Source of the DNA: Opitutia bacterium
GTDB taxonomy: Bacteria; Verrucomicrobiota; Verrucomicrobiia; Opitutales; Seribacteraceae
Length of the DNA: 38,282 nt
Direction of reading: 5' to 3'
NCBI GenBank assembly: GCA_002686835.1
Contig: NYYP01000034.1
Location: 62,565-100,846, forward strand
Part shown: positions 23,488-31,978 of the stretch, one piece after another
Position numbering within the stretch: the first letter of the stretch is position 1
Layout of the letters: every line of letters begins with the position of its first letter
Translations under genes and position numbers: made by a program
Notes under the pieces: generated by a model
What the model was told of the DNA's origin: nothing
What the model saw: only the letters and a program-made list of their open reading frames with translations
Databases searched by the model: none

Positions 23488-24444
23488 CTAATTAATAATT
23501 CGCAGACCCGTACGAACAGGGCCAAATGAAGCAGGAATTGCCCCCACTTTGGACTGCCAAAGATTAAGAGTGGTCAACGCGGGAAGCTTGAGCAATTTTG
23601 CCACCCCTTCTTTGCCAACTTCGGTCATTCCCAGGTTGAGAGTCTGTAAATTTTTCAATCCATCAAGTTGAGCGACTCCCGCATCCCCGATCTGGCAACC
23701 CCGCAAATTTAATTCCACCAGGGAAGAAAATTGGGCAAGAGTATCCCCCACCTGATTGGTCACCAAAGTGCCCCGGATATCCAGCCTGACCACCCAGTTG
23801 GCAAGGGGAAGCAGTTTTTTAATTACCTCATTGTTTACCCGCTCATGCCGGGTGACGACCCGTACCTCCAGCAAGGGACTGCCCCGACCTATTGGTCGGA
23901 TCAACAGGCCCGTGGCTTTACGAATGCTCTGAACAAGTTGGGAATCCACCGGCTTTTTGCCCTTCCCTAACTTCTGAAAAAAGGAAACAAAGTCCGGAAT
24001 TTTTGCCAATTTTGCAGGATCATGCCTGATCAGTTTATCAACCCCATCGGTCGCCCCGACCCAGGAGCCAAAGTCTGCCCCCTGCCCGATCCATTTCCGG
24101 ATCAGTTCCTGCTGATAATTGGTTAAGGGATTTCCTTTGGGAGGCATAATGTCATCGTCTTCCGCCGGTAAAATTATCCGGTTATAAAAGGAACTCTTGC
24201 TCGGATGATTGGGTACGAGTACTGGCCCGTCATCCGATCCAAACATCAAATGAGCCAATCCATCCATGCGCAATCCCGCCTTGGGTTTGTAAAGCCGACC
24301 ATTTTTTTCGTAAGGGGCCTTGTGACACTCGATACAGCGGTCCTCTAAAATGGGCAGAATTTCATTTTCAAAATTTATGCCTTCCCCCAATAGTGGTAGG
24401 AATATTCCCATCAGAACAGTAAAAATGGAAATTCGAAATTTCAT
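23488..24444 (-). CDS. Secreted PSCyt1-type cytochrome c with C-terminal leucine-rich repeats
   Basis: A 318-residue exported protein. The signal peptide (MKFRISIFTVLMGIFLPLLGEG) decides the ATG at 24444; the longer frame from 24552 adds a non-conserved lead. A Planctomycete-cytochrome (PSCyt1) domain follows, with the heme motif CIECH (37-41), GLRMD, VPNHPSKSSFYNRI and an MPPKG that probably supplies the axial Met. LRR units occupy about 220-318 (LVELNLRGCQIGDAGVAQLDGL, then LQTLNLGMTEVGKEG, split here). PSCyt1 domains are usually parts of much larger planctomycetal and verrucomicrobial proteins. No partner PSD1 gene is adjacent. Confidence 0.85.
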   Translation of the reverse strand: MKFRISIFTVLMGIFLPLLGEGINFENEILPILEDRCIECHKAPYEKNGRLYKPKAGLRMDGLAHLMFGSDDGPVLVPNHPSKSSFYNRIILPAEDDDIMPPKGNPLTNYQQELIRKWIGQGADFGSWVGATDGVDKLIRHDPAKLAKIPDFVSFFQKLGKGKKPVDSQLVQSIRKATGLLIRPIGRGSPLLEVRVVTRHERVNNEVIKKLLPLANWVVRLDIRGTLVTNQVGDTLAQFSSLVELNLRGCQIGDAGVAQLDGLKNLQTLNLGMTEVGKEGVAKLLKLPALTTLNLWQSKVGAIPASFGPVRTGLRIIN

Positions 24445-24663
24445 AGGAAGATTTTTGAATATCTGCAAAAACAGGAGCACCTGACCATCTAAATTTTCGG
24501 TTTTTACAAAATAATTTCTTTGGGCACGACGAGGTTTGGCAAAGATTTTCAAAGAAGTGTGGAATACCTATTGCCCTATCATTCGATTCCTCATAGTGCA
24601 AGAGTGCCCCCATGCAACCCCCGTGAAAACTTCTCCTATAAATTAAAAACTGATTATCTCCCT

Positions 24664-25557
24664 ATGGATCCCAACGAACACTGGACTGCCTATCTGCTCG
24701 CCCTCCTTGCCGGGCTGATCTATGCGGGCGGGGCAATTACGGGAAAAAAAGCGCTGGAACTTGGTTGCGGTCAGGTTCGGGTGGTCATTCTGTCCAATCT
24801 TATTTTGTCCGCCTGTTTCATCCCTCATCTCTTTCTTTCTCCTGGTTGGCCAACCCTTTGGGAACTTGGAGTTGGTGCTGGTTTAGGCTCCATTTTTTTG
24901 CTCGCCCAGGCCCTGCTTTTCCGGGCATTACGGGCGGGAGATGCCTCCATGGTTTCCCCCCTAATGGGAGTAAAGTCCATCCTCGTAGCCTTCTTTTTGG
25001 TCATACTGGGGTTTTCTGATGGTGCGATCCCTCCCTCCACCTGGTGGGCAGCCGGGCTCACCGCTATTGCAGTTGCCCTGATTGGATGGCCGGCCAGGAA
25101 TAGTGGCCGCACCAGTGCCAAGGGCATTCTTCTTGCCATCGGATCAGCTGCCGCCTTCAGCCTGCTCGATTCCATGGTTCCTCATTTCAGTCACCAGACC
25201 GACCCCGTCCGTATGCTCTTTTGTATATTTGGGTCCCTGGGTCTGCTTACCCTCATTCTTTTACCCTGGAAAGAGGAAGCCTTATTCCGACGCTCCGGCA
25301 ACGGCGATTCGTGGGCCTGGAGAAGTGGCATTCTCATCGCCCTGCAGGCCGTGCTCATGTCCACCGCGATTGCCTGTTACCGGGTGCCTACCGAGGTAAA
25401 TGTGGTCTATTCTAGCCGCGGATTCTGGACCATTTTATTTGTTGCCTGGCTGGGCAAAAGGCTGTGCCTGACCGAAGGATCGCTCACTCCCTGGGTTAAG
25501 ACCCGCCGGTTGGCCGGTTCCATTCTTCTGGGAATTTGTATCCTGCTGATTGCTTAG
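24664..25557 (+). CDS. EamA/DMT-family membrane transporter
   Basis: About ten transmembrane helices in 297 residues, arranged as two five-helix EamA halves. The first starts YLLALLAGLIYAGGAITGKKALELG; the second starts near GILLAIGSAAAFSLLDS. The ATG at 24664 puts the first helix at residue 8. The frame is open from 24520, but the additional residues are hydrophilic and overlap the divergent cytochrome leader. Drug/metabolite transporters of this fold export amino acids, nucleosides or other small molecules; the substrate cannot be read here. Its TAG shares bases with the TAA of the next gene on the other strand (25554-25557). Confidence 0.82.
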   Translation: MDPNEHWTAYLLALLAGLIYAGGAITGKKALELGCGQVRVVILSNLILSACFIPHLFLSPGWPTLWELGVGAGLGSIFLLAQALLFRALRAGDASMVSPLMGVKSILVAFFLVILGFSDGAIPPSTWWAAGLTAIAVALIGWPARNSGRTSAKGILLAIGSAAAFSLLDSMVPHFSHQTDPVRMLFCIFGSLGLLTLILLPWKEEALFRRSGNGDSWAWRSGILIALQAVLMSTAIACYRVPTEVNVVYSSRGFWTILFVAWLGKRLCLTEGSLTPWVKTRRLAGSILLGICILLIA

Positions 25558-26369
25558 CCTGCCTGATCTGACCGGATACGGTCGATCAGGATTTCTTCAA
25601 CCAGTGAATGGGATCCAAGATTTTCTGTCCGGCAAATTTTCATCCCCTGATCGATAAAAGGCTGGCAGATTTGGGCAAGGTCCCCCCCCGGCCCGGCATG
25701 CCTGCCGGGGAGCAAAAAAAACTGGGACACCACCACTTCCCGGATTCCCTCATTCATCCATTTCTGCAAAAGATTTTCCAGTAATGGATCATTGAAATCA
25801 TATTGGGGACCGGGCCTTCTTTCCATCGCACAGGTGGAAAACCGTGCTATTCCCGAACCCATTCTCTTTTTCATTTGCTGGCCCACATCCTCCCGTACCT
25901 GATTTACTTCGGGCAAAGGAGTACCATGATCAACCATCGCCACCGCAGGGCTTTCAAAACCAGAACTTTTGATCTGTTCCCGGCACAATTCAGTCATGGC
26001 ACGGGCCAGTCGATCATCCCCAGATTTGTACAAGGGGGCAAGAATACGAAAGTTTCTGCAGTCTGCATTCTGTTCTTTCCAGATCTGTAAATTTTCCGGC
26101 AACCAGTCAGTGATGGCGAGGCTGGGCCCAAGAAAAAAAGACAATGCCCGGATTTCCTCGACTTCGTTTGCCTCTTGCGAAAGTAAAAATTCCTGCATCG
26201 AGTGAGCAGGCCTGTTATTCAGCCGGGCTGGGTCAACCTTGTGCGAGTGCATCAGTCCGAAAGGGCGGACAGTATATCCAGATACCTCGGACAAACGGGC
26301 AGCAATTTTGCGCATTTGTAAAATAGAACCAGGACGCAATGAGCCATTATCGATAAGAAAATATTCCAT
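25554..26369 (-). CDS. CbiX/SirB-like sirohydrochlorin chelatase-family protein, first active site lost
   Basis: A two-half class II chelatase-type protein of 271 residues. The C-terminal half has the pattern VDHGTPLPEVNQVR (H148) and FFLLPGRHAGPGGDL (H224), the two histidines that hold the metal in CbiX/SirB. In the N-terminal half the equivalent sites read IDNGSLRP (N8) and FFLGPSLAITDWL, so both histidines are absent. In known long-form enzymes the N-terminal half is the active one, so this layout is reversed. ATG 26369 is chosen because homology starts at MEYFLIDNGS. Siroheme or cobalamin metal insertion is plausible, though no pathway gene is adjacent. Confidence 0.8.
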   Translation of the reverse strand: MEYFLIDNGSLRPGSILQMRKIAARLSEVSGYTVRPFGLMHSHKVDPARLNNRPAHSMQEFLLSQEANEVEEIRALSFFLGPSLAITDWLPENLQIWKEQNADCRNFRILAPLYKSGDDRLARAMTELCREQIKSSGFESPAVAMVDHGTPLPEVNQVREDVGQQMKKRMGSGIARFSTCAMERRPGPQYDFNDPLLENLLQKWMNEGIREVVVSQFFLLPGRHAGPGGDLAQICQPFIDQGMKICRTENLGSHSLVEEILIDRIRSDQAG

Positions 26370-26476
26370 ATTTTGACTCTTTCCCATTGACGAACATGGG
26401 TTCGCGCGCAAGGAAATACTTAGGATGGTTGAGATGATGGGTCTCAGCCCAAACATTCAAAGCGGGAGTAAAAAAC

Positions 26477-27070
26477 ATGAATACAAAAGTGTGGATATTG
26501 TGCATGGCAATCTTGTCAGCTGGATTTATTGGTTGTTCCAAAAAGCAGGCCCTGTCCCCAGAGGACACTGCATTGCTCAAGGGAGGAAAGCGTGGAAATT
26601 TTGTCACTGCAGGTGCTGATGGCGGGGAGAACGAAGAACTTCTCTCACCGGTCGGGGCAACCATAACAGGGTTAAGCGGAGATGGACTGGCACCTCAGGA
26701 TCCCTTCTGGGGAGACAATTTGGCGGATGGAGAACGTCCATTTGAGCCAATCTTTTTTGGTTTTGATCAGTATAACATTGGCTCTGATGAGCGGACAAAA
26801 CTTCAGGATGTTGCCGCTTACCTGGAATCCAACCAAAATGCACGCATTTTGGTCGAAGGATATTGCGACTGGAAAGGCACACCTGCCTACAATAAATCTC
26901 TGGGCGATCGCCGGGCTTCCAGTGTGAAACAATACCTCGCCGATCTCGGGGCGGACACCAACCGGATTGATGTTCTTTCGATGGGGGATGAATTTGCCAC
27001 ACCCAATGCCGACTCAACCACCTCTGCACTGGAGCGAAAGGCCCATTTTGTGGTTCTCGGCGGTTCCTGA
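26477..27070 (+). CDS. Pal-like OmpA-domain lipoprotein (copy 1)
   Basis: A 197-residue lipoprotein with a signal peptide ending in the lipobox GFIGC (Cys20). A Gly-rich linker with SPVGATITGL leads to an OmpA-like peptidoglycan-binding domain from about residue 92 (FEPIFFGFDQYNI). Key residues of the diaminopimelate site are kept: Asp in EGYCDWKGT and Arg in SLGDRRASSVKQYL. Pal tethers the outer membrane to peptidoglycan in the Tol-Pal system. No tol genes are adjacent, so Pal itself is likely but unproven. It is 3 bases from its paralogue. Confidence 0.87.
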   Translation: MNTKVWILCMAILSAGFIGCSKKQALSPEDTALLKGGKRGNFVTAGADGGENEELLSPVGATITGLSGDGLAPQDPFWGDNLADGERPFEPIFFGFDQYNIGSDERTKLQDVAAYLESNQNARILVEGYCDWKGTPAYNKSLGDRRASSVKQYLADLGADTNRIDVLSMGDEFATPNADSTTSALERKAHFVVLGGS

Positions 27071-27073
27071 TTA

Positions 27074-27670
27074 ATGCTTCATTATCCAGGCCTCTTCGGA
27101 CTGGTATTTTTGCTTTTTTGGCTGGCGGGCTGCTCCCGCACTGCTGTGCCAAAAAGCGAAATCTCCCGGTCTCCCTCCACTGATGACCCAAGCAATCTCC
27201 TCCTCGACCGTGGCGAGGAACAAAACCTGGTCTCTCCCACCGGTACCCCCATCCCTGGATTACTTGGTACGCCCGATCTACTCCTTCCCCGCAACCCGGA
27301 CCATGAATTATTCATGGAACCGGGAAATTCCATTCGTCCATTCGAAGCGGTCTATTTCGATTTCGACCAGTTTAATCTGGCTCCCAACCAAAGGGGAAAA
27401 GTGATCGAACTTGCTGAATTTCTCGCCGAAAACAGGGATGCCCGTCTGTTGATAGAAGGATATTGCGACTGGAAGGGAACGGCTGCCTACAACAAATCAC
27501 TGGGAGAGCGCCGGGCCCATTCGGTCAAGGATTACCTGGTGGAACTGGGAGCGGATTCCCGCCGCATCGATACCGTCTCGATCGGAGATGAACACGCCAT
27601 CCCCGAGGCCATGGCCGATCAGGCGAGTTTGGACAGGCGGGCAGAATTTGTAATTTCCAAGGGAGACTAA
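27074..27670 (+). CDS. Pal-like OmpA-domain lipoprotein (copy 2)
   Basis: Tandem paralogue of the preceding gene, 198 residues. The signal peptide ends in FWLAGC (Cys20). The spacer has SPTGTPIPGLLG, matching the same segment in copy 1. The OmpA domain starts at about residue 93 (FEAVYFDFDQFNL) and keeps EGYCDWKGTAAYNKSLGERRAHSV-type binding residues in order. Both copies end with a TxSxGDExA...RxAxFV pattern. The linker and signal have diverged far more than the OmpA domain. It overlaps the convergent M20 peptidase stop by four bases. Confidence 0.87.
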   Translation: MLHYPGLFGLVFLLFWLAGCSRTAVPKSEISRSPSTDDPSNLLLDRGEEQNLVSPTGTPIPGLLGTPDLLLPRNPDHELFMEPGNSIRPFEAVYFDFDQFNLAPNQRGKVIELAEFLAENRDARLLIEGYCDWKGTAAYNKSLGERRAHSVKDYLVELGADSRRIDTVSIGDEHAIPEAMADQASLDRRAEFVISKGD

Positions 27671-29046
27671 TCTCCCGCCAAGCCGGTGAAGAACCCCTCA
27701 AAGGCCTCTATTGCCTTGTGCATAATTTCGAGATTAAAGCTCTCATCCGGGGCGTGCAGATTATCCTCATTGGTGAACAATCCAAGCATGAGGGAATCGA
27801 GCCTCGCCACCTCTTTCAAATCCCGGATAATGGGAATACTCCCACCTTCACGCAAGTAAAGTGGGCGGCAACCAAAAGAATTTTCGATGCACTGCTCGGC
27901 AAGTGGGAATGCCCGCTTGAGCAAAGGTTTTGCCCCTTCATCTGCCCCGGGCTTACCCGGAGGCATAATGGCGTAGGGATCACCACCTCCTTTGGCTTCC
28001 ACTTTCACTCTTACAGCCGGAGGAAAGGCAGCCTGCAGGGCGGCTTCCACCTTGGCGGCAATATCTTCGGCCGATTGATCCGGTACCAACCGGCAGGTGA
28101 TCTTGGCAAATGCCTCCGCTGGGATTACAGTTTTTGAGCCCTCTCCCTGGTAACCTCCTCCGATGCCATTGAACTCCAGAGTCGGACAAAAACGGATTGC
28201 CTCAAGTGGCGAATATCCAGGAGGAGGGAAAAAATCAGGTGCACCAAGAAAGTCCGCATAGGCAGCCTCTGTAATTGGCAATTTGGCCAGCTCTTCCCTC
28301 TCCCAGTCTCGGGGTGGCTGGACTGCATCATAAAACCCAGGAACTGTCACCCTGCCATCTTTGTCATGCAAGGAAGCGCAGGCCTGGGCCAATGCCTGCA
28401 AGGGGTTGAGTAATGCCCCACCATGCACGCCTGAGTGAAGGTCCTGCTTGGGCCCATATACCTTGACCTCTAGGGCGACCAGTCCACGCAAACCAGTAGT
28501 CACTGCGAGTTGCTCAGGGCCCGGGCTACCCGTATCAGAAACCAGTAAAAAATCTCCTTTTAATCGTTCCTTTCCATCCTCCAGGAATTTCCGAAAGCTC
28601 GGGCTGCCAATTTCCTCCTCTCCCTCGATCAGGTAGGTAATGCGCAAGGGAAGATCAGGGTTTTTCTGCAGTGCACGGGCCAGTGCTGCCATGTGCACAA
28701 TTTGGGGGCCTTTGTTATCCGCGGCTCCCCGACCGTACAGCCTTCCATCCCTTTGCACAGCCTCAAAAGGATCAGCACTCCATAAATTCAAAGGATCGGG
28801 CGGTTGTACATCATAATGCCCATAAATCACCAGACCTGGCCATGAGGGATCTCCGCGGGTTGCAACAATAACCGGGTGGATAGGGGTTTCCACCAAGTCC
28901 ACTGAGAAACCAAGTTCCCTGAGCATGGAACAGGCACAATCGCGGGCACCAGCCACCCCATCAGAAAAGGAGGGGTCCGCAGACACACTGGGATGAGAGA
29001 CATAACGCTTGAGAGCTTCAACTGGGTCGCTGAGTAACAGATTCAT
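27667..29046 (-). CDS. M20 family metallopeptidase (dipeptidase-like)
   Basis: A di-zinc peptidase of 459 residues. Metal and catalytic residues are in order: H77 in IYGHYDVQPP (with D79), D110 in GAADNKGP, E143/E144 in IEGEEEIGSP, the Asp in VSDTGSPG and a C-terminal His in DNLHAPDE. The lid/dimerisation domain lies in between (LHSGVHGGALLNP). Of M20 branches it is closest in look to the CNDP/Dug1-type dipeptidases. It is cytoplasmic, with no signal peptide. Its start overlaps the M48 stop as ATGA, so both proteases are cotranscribed and coupled. Confidence 0.93.
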   Translation of the reverse strand: MNLLLSDPVEALKRYVSHPSVSADPSFSDGVAGARDCACSMLRELGFSVDLVETPIHPVIVATRGDPSWPGLVIYGHYDVQPPDPLNLWSADPFEAVQRDGRLYGRGAADNKGPQIVHMAALARALQKNPDLPLRITYLIEGEEEIGSPSFRKFLEDGKERLKGDFLLVSDTGSPGPEQLAVTTGLRGLVALEVKVYGPKQDLHSGVHGGALLNPLQALAQACASLHDKDGRVTVPGFYDAVQPPRDWEREELAKLPITEAAYADFLGAPDFFPPPGYSPLEAIRFCPTLEFNGIGGGYQGEGSKTVIPAEAFAKITCRLVPDQSAEDIAAKVEAALQAAFPPAVRVKVEAKGGGDPYAIMPPGKPGADEGAKPLLKRAFPLAEQCIENSFGCRPLYLREGGSIPIIRDLKEVARLDSLMLGLFTNEDNLHAPDESFNLEIMHKAIEAFEGFFTGLAGD

Positions 29047-29843
29047 GGATTTGGCCTTTCTCCCCGGGCATGTTTTGCCTGCCGGTAAAGACCGAGGGCA
29101 TGATCCATATTTTGTTCAAGAAACTGGATACGGTTTCCCGGGTTTGGATGGGTGGATAAAAACTGTGGCATTCTTTTTCCCTTATTCTTTGCTTCCATTT
29201 TACGCCAAAAACTGACCGCCCCGCGAGGATCATATCCGGCCATGGCTGCATAATAGAGCCCCCGGTGATCCGCCTCCCGTTCATGTTCCCGGCTAAATGG
29301 CAATGCCACTCCAACAGTGGTGCCAACCCCGTACGCTGCACGGCCGAGCATTCGCTCAGATGAAGTTTGGTTGCGCAGGGCTACATCGAGGATCACACCA
29401 CCCACTCCCAGCCCGATTGCCTGACTCATCCGTTTATTGCTGTGCCGCAGGGCAACATGGGCAATTTCGTGCCCCATGACTGCGGCAATCTCATCCTCGT
29501 TTCCTGCGGCCAGCTCGATCAGGCCGCTGTTTACACCGACCTTTCCTCCGGGCATAGCAAAGGCATTGGCGTCGCCTTTTTGAAAGACTACAAATTCCCA
29601 CTCCGTGCCTGGCAGGTCAACCTGGGCAACCCCGGCTATCCGTTCGCCTATTCTTTTGATCATTGCCTGGTGGGAAGCATTGGAGGAGAGGGTCTCCTTT
29701 TGCTTCATCTTAACAAATTCTTTTTTTGAACGATTGGCCAGGTGTTCATCCGAAAGCATGGCCTGCCCGCACCCGAATAGGAGCATAGTGTAACACACCA
29801 GCCCGACCCCGTATATTCTCAAATTTCTGAGCACTGTAATCAC
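29043..29843 (-). CDS. M48 family metalloprotease, predicted lipoprotein
   Basis: A 266-residue periplasmic zinc protease. The N terminus is a lipoprotein signal (VCYTMLLFGCG, Cys25). The HEIAH zinc motif is at 125-129, and the third ligand is in HEREADHRGLYYA. Asn/Ala substrate strands (DANAFAMPGG, VGVNSGLI) precede the HExxH as in BepA/LoiP/YfgC-type outer-membrane quality-control proteases. Without the BepA TPR domain it is closer to LoiP or YcaL. The start is GTG (29843), with a second in-frame GTG nine bases later. A role in outer-membrane protein turnover is inferred. Confidence 0.9.
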   Translation of the reverse strand: MITVLRNLRIYGVGLVCYTMLLFGCGQAMLSDEHLANRSKKEFVKMKQKETLSSNASHQAMIKRIGERIAGVAQVDLPGTEWEFVVFQKGDANAFAMPGGKVGVNSGLIELAAGNEDEIAAVMGHEIAHVALRHSNKRMSQAIGLGVGGVILDVALRNQTSSERMLGRAAYGVGTTVGVALPFSREHEREADHRGLYYAAMAGYDPRGAVSFWRKMEAKNKGKRMPQFLSTHPNPGNRIQFLEQNMDHALGLYRQAKHARGERPNP

Positions 29844-29887
29844 TTATAAAACATCGATAGCACGAACCGATGCGGAGACAAGGACGA

Positions 29888-31438
29888 TCAATGCCGGAAA
29901 TGCCTGGTTTTGGTAAAGACCATGGCTAGATCGCGCTCATTGGCCGCCGCGATCACCTCATCATCCCTCACACTTCCACCAGGTTGAATCGCGGCGGTGG
30001 CACCGGCTTCAGCCGCGGCAATCAAACCGTCTGCAAAAGGAAAAAAGGCATCGGAAGCTATGGTTGATCCGCTTAGGGGAAGGTTGGCCTCGCCGGCTTT
30101 CCACACCGCAATCCGGGAACTGTCCACCCGGGACATCTGCCCGGCTCCCACTCCCAGGGTACGTTCATCCCCAGCATAGACGATGGCATTGCTCTTGACA
30201 TGCCGGACCACCCTCCATCCAAAAAGCATCGATCTCCACTCCTGTTCAGTTGGCTGCCGCTTGGTCACGACATCAAAAGCCTTGGGGCTGATCTTTTTCT
30301 GATCCCTGTCCTGGGCTAGATACCCCCCGGGGACGGACCGGATTTCCTGTAAGGTCTCCGCCCCAAAACCGGCTTTGGAAACAAGCAGCCTCAGGTTCTT
30401 CTTTTTGGCAAAGACTTCACGGGCATCATCAGTAAACCCGGGAGCGATAATCACCTCACAGAAGATCTCACTTATTTTACTGGCCAGTCCAAGGTCCAGG
30501 GTATTATTGACCACAATAATTCCCCCAAAGGGAGCCTGGCGATCAGTTGCATAGGCATGCTCCCATGCCGTTCCCAGGTCATCTGCACTGGCCGCTCCAC
30601 AAGGGTTGGTGTGCTTAAGTATGGCCACAGTGGGGCGTTCGAATTCTCCAATCAGGTAGGCGGCGGCAGAGACATCCAAAATGTTATTATAGGAAAGCTC
30701 CTTGCCCTGCAACTGGTCAAAATGATCGAGAAAATCTCCGTACAATGCAGCCTGCTGGTGGGGATTTTCCCCATACCTCAGACTCATGGCTTTGGAAGTT
30801 TCCATTTCCATCTTTTGGGGAAATCCTGAAATGGCAGCCAAATCTGGCACATCGCTTTGCTGTTCTTCCAAATATTCACTAATCGCTAGGTCGTAGGAAG
30901 CGGTGCGGGCAAATACTTTTTGGGCAAGTTCGCGACGCAGAGAAGCACCCACTGAAGGATCAGAAAAAGAGTGCAGTACCTGATCATAATCGGACGGGTC
31001 ACAAACTACAGTCACATCGCGGTGATTCTTGGCCGCACTGCGCAACATCGAGGGACCACCAATATCAATCTGCTCGATCGCCTCCTCAAAACTAACCCCG
31101 GCACGGGCCACCGTTTCCTCAAAGGGATAGAGGTTTACCACCACGAGGTCAATCATCCCGATATCGTGCTCTTTAGCGGCTTCCCGATGCCTTGGATCAT
31201 CGCGCAGACAGAGCAAACCACCGTGTACCTTGGGATGGAGGGTCTTGACCCGGCCATCCATCATTTCCGGAAATCCGGTATGCTCGCTCACATCGGTGAC
31301 GGGTACATTTTCATCCCGTAACAATCGGGCTGTACCACCGGTGGATAAAAGGGTAAACCCATGATCCTCTGCCAGGGCCCGTGCGAAGGGAACAATCCCT
31401 GATTTATCACTAACTGAGAGCAATGCGAATTTAGACAT
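29888..31438 (-). CDS. purH: Bifunctional AICAR transformylase / IMP cyclohydrolase
   Basis: Catalyses the last two steps of purine synthesis. At 516 residues, the IMP cyclohydrolase domain occupies about 1-195 ([67 protein letters not shown]). The AICAR transformylase domain follows with [29 protein letters not shown], the SNAIVYA segment and the terminal [13 protein letters not shown] 31438 ([14 protein letters not shown]) is chosen; the longer frame to 31486 is not conserved. It is divergent from apaG. Confidence 0.96.
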   Translation of the reverse strand: MSKFALLSVSDKSGIVPFARALAEDHGFTLLSTGGTARLLRDENVPVTDVSEHTGFPEMMDGRVKTLHPKVHGGLLCLRDDPRHREAAKEHDIGMIDLVVVNLYPFEETVARAGVSFEEAIEQIDIGGPSMLRSAAKNHRDVTVVCDPSDYDQVLHSFSDPSVGASLRRELAQKVFARTASYDLAISEYLEEQQSDVPDLAAISGFPQKMEMETSKAMSLRYGENPHQQAALYGDFLDHFDQLQGKELSYNNILDVSAAAYLIGEFERPTVAILKHTNPCGAASADDLGTAWEHAYATDRQAPFGGIIVVNNTLDLGLASKISEIFCEVIIAPGFTDDAREVFAKKKNLRLLVSKAGFGAETLQEIRSVPGGYLAQDRDQKKISPKAFDVVTKRQPTEQEWRSMLFGWRVVRHVKSNAIVYAGDERTLGVGAGQMSRVDSSRIAVWKAGEANLPLSGSTIASDAFFPFADGLIAAAEAGATAAIQPGGSVRDDEVIAAANERDLAMVFTKTRHFRH

Positions 31439-31546
31439 CAAAAACTTACTGCAAGGCAATGCGATTCGGGCAAGAATTTTCCGCAAATTGTGGACAACTC
31501 ACCTCAGCCAAGAGAAAAAGAATTGGTCATTTCATCCTCCCTTGTT

Positions 31547-31978
31547 ATGGTTGAAAGCTTTACAACCGTGCAAGAAGACAGCAAGGAACTAAGCGGCCTC
31601 CAGGCCAAGCTAGACAAACTCGTCCACCACAAGGAAAAGTCTGCCGTACAGGGTGCCCATTTGCATGCCTTCATTTATTTTGTCACCATACACAACCTCA
31701 CCGAAAACACCGTAACCCTGCTTGGCAGGAAATGGATCCTGGTCAATGAGGACGGCACCACCACCGTGGTTGAGGGCGACAAAATTGTGGGCGAATGTCC
31801 GGTTTTGGAACCCGGTGGTTCTTTTTCCTACAACAGTTATCATGTCACTCACATCTCGGCAGAGGCCCGGGGATCATTCCACGGAGTGGATGAATACGGG
31901 AAAAAAGTACATGTCCGGATGGAGCCCTTTCAGCTTGAAGTTCCCATCGATTCTTCCCCCCCTCCTTCGGCATCATGA
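31547..31978 (+). CDS. apaG: ApaG / DUF525 protein
   Basis: Fibronectin-III-like fold of 143 residues. The diagnostic run is HAFIYFVTIHNLTENTVTLL, then GRKWILVNEDG, VVGECPVLEPGGSFSYNS (here IVGEC) and a final GSFHG. ApaG is linked in enterobacteria to ksgA/apaH and metal resistance, but its biochemical role is unsettled. Frames upstream reach 31490, but ATG 31547 is preferred by length and family N terminus. The stop overlaps the beta-CASP gene as ATGA. Confidence 0.88.
   Translation: MVESFTTVQEDSKELSGLQAKLDKLVHHKEKSAVQGAHLHAFIYFVTIHNLTENTVTLLGRKWILVNEDGTTTVVEGDKIVGECPVLEPGGSFSYNSYHVTHISAEARGSFHGVDEYGKKVHVRMEPFQLEVPIDSSPPPSAS

Noticed and set aside
25692-25709. CCCGGCA/TGCCGGG palindrome followed by an A-run
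   Set aside because: It lies inside the CbiX-like coding sequence at the conserved GRHAGPGG segment, so codon constraint explains it better than a regulatory element.
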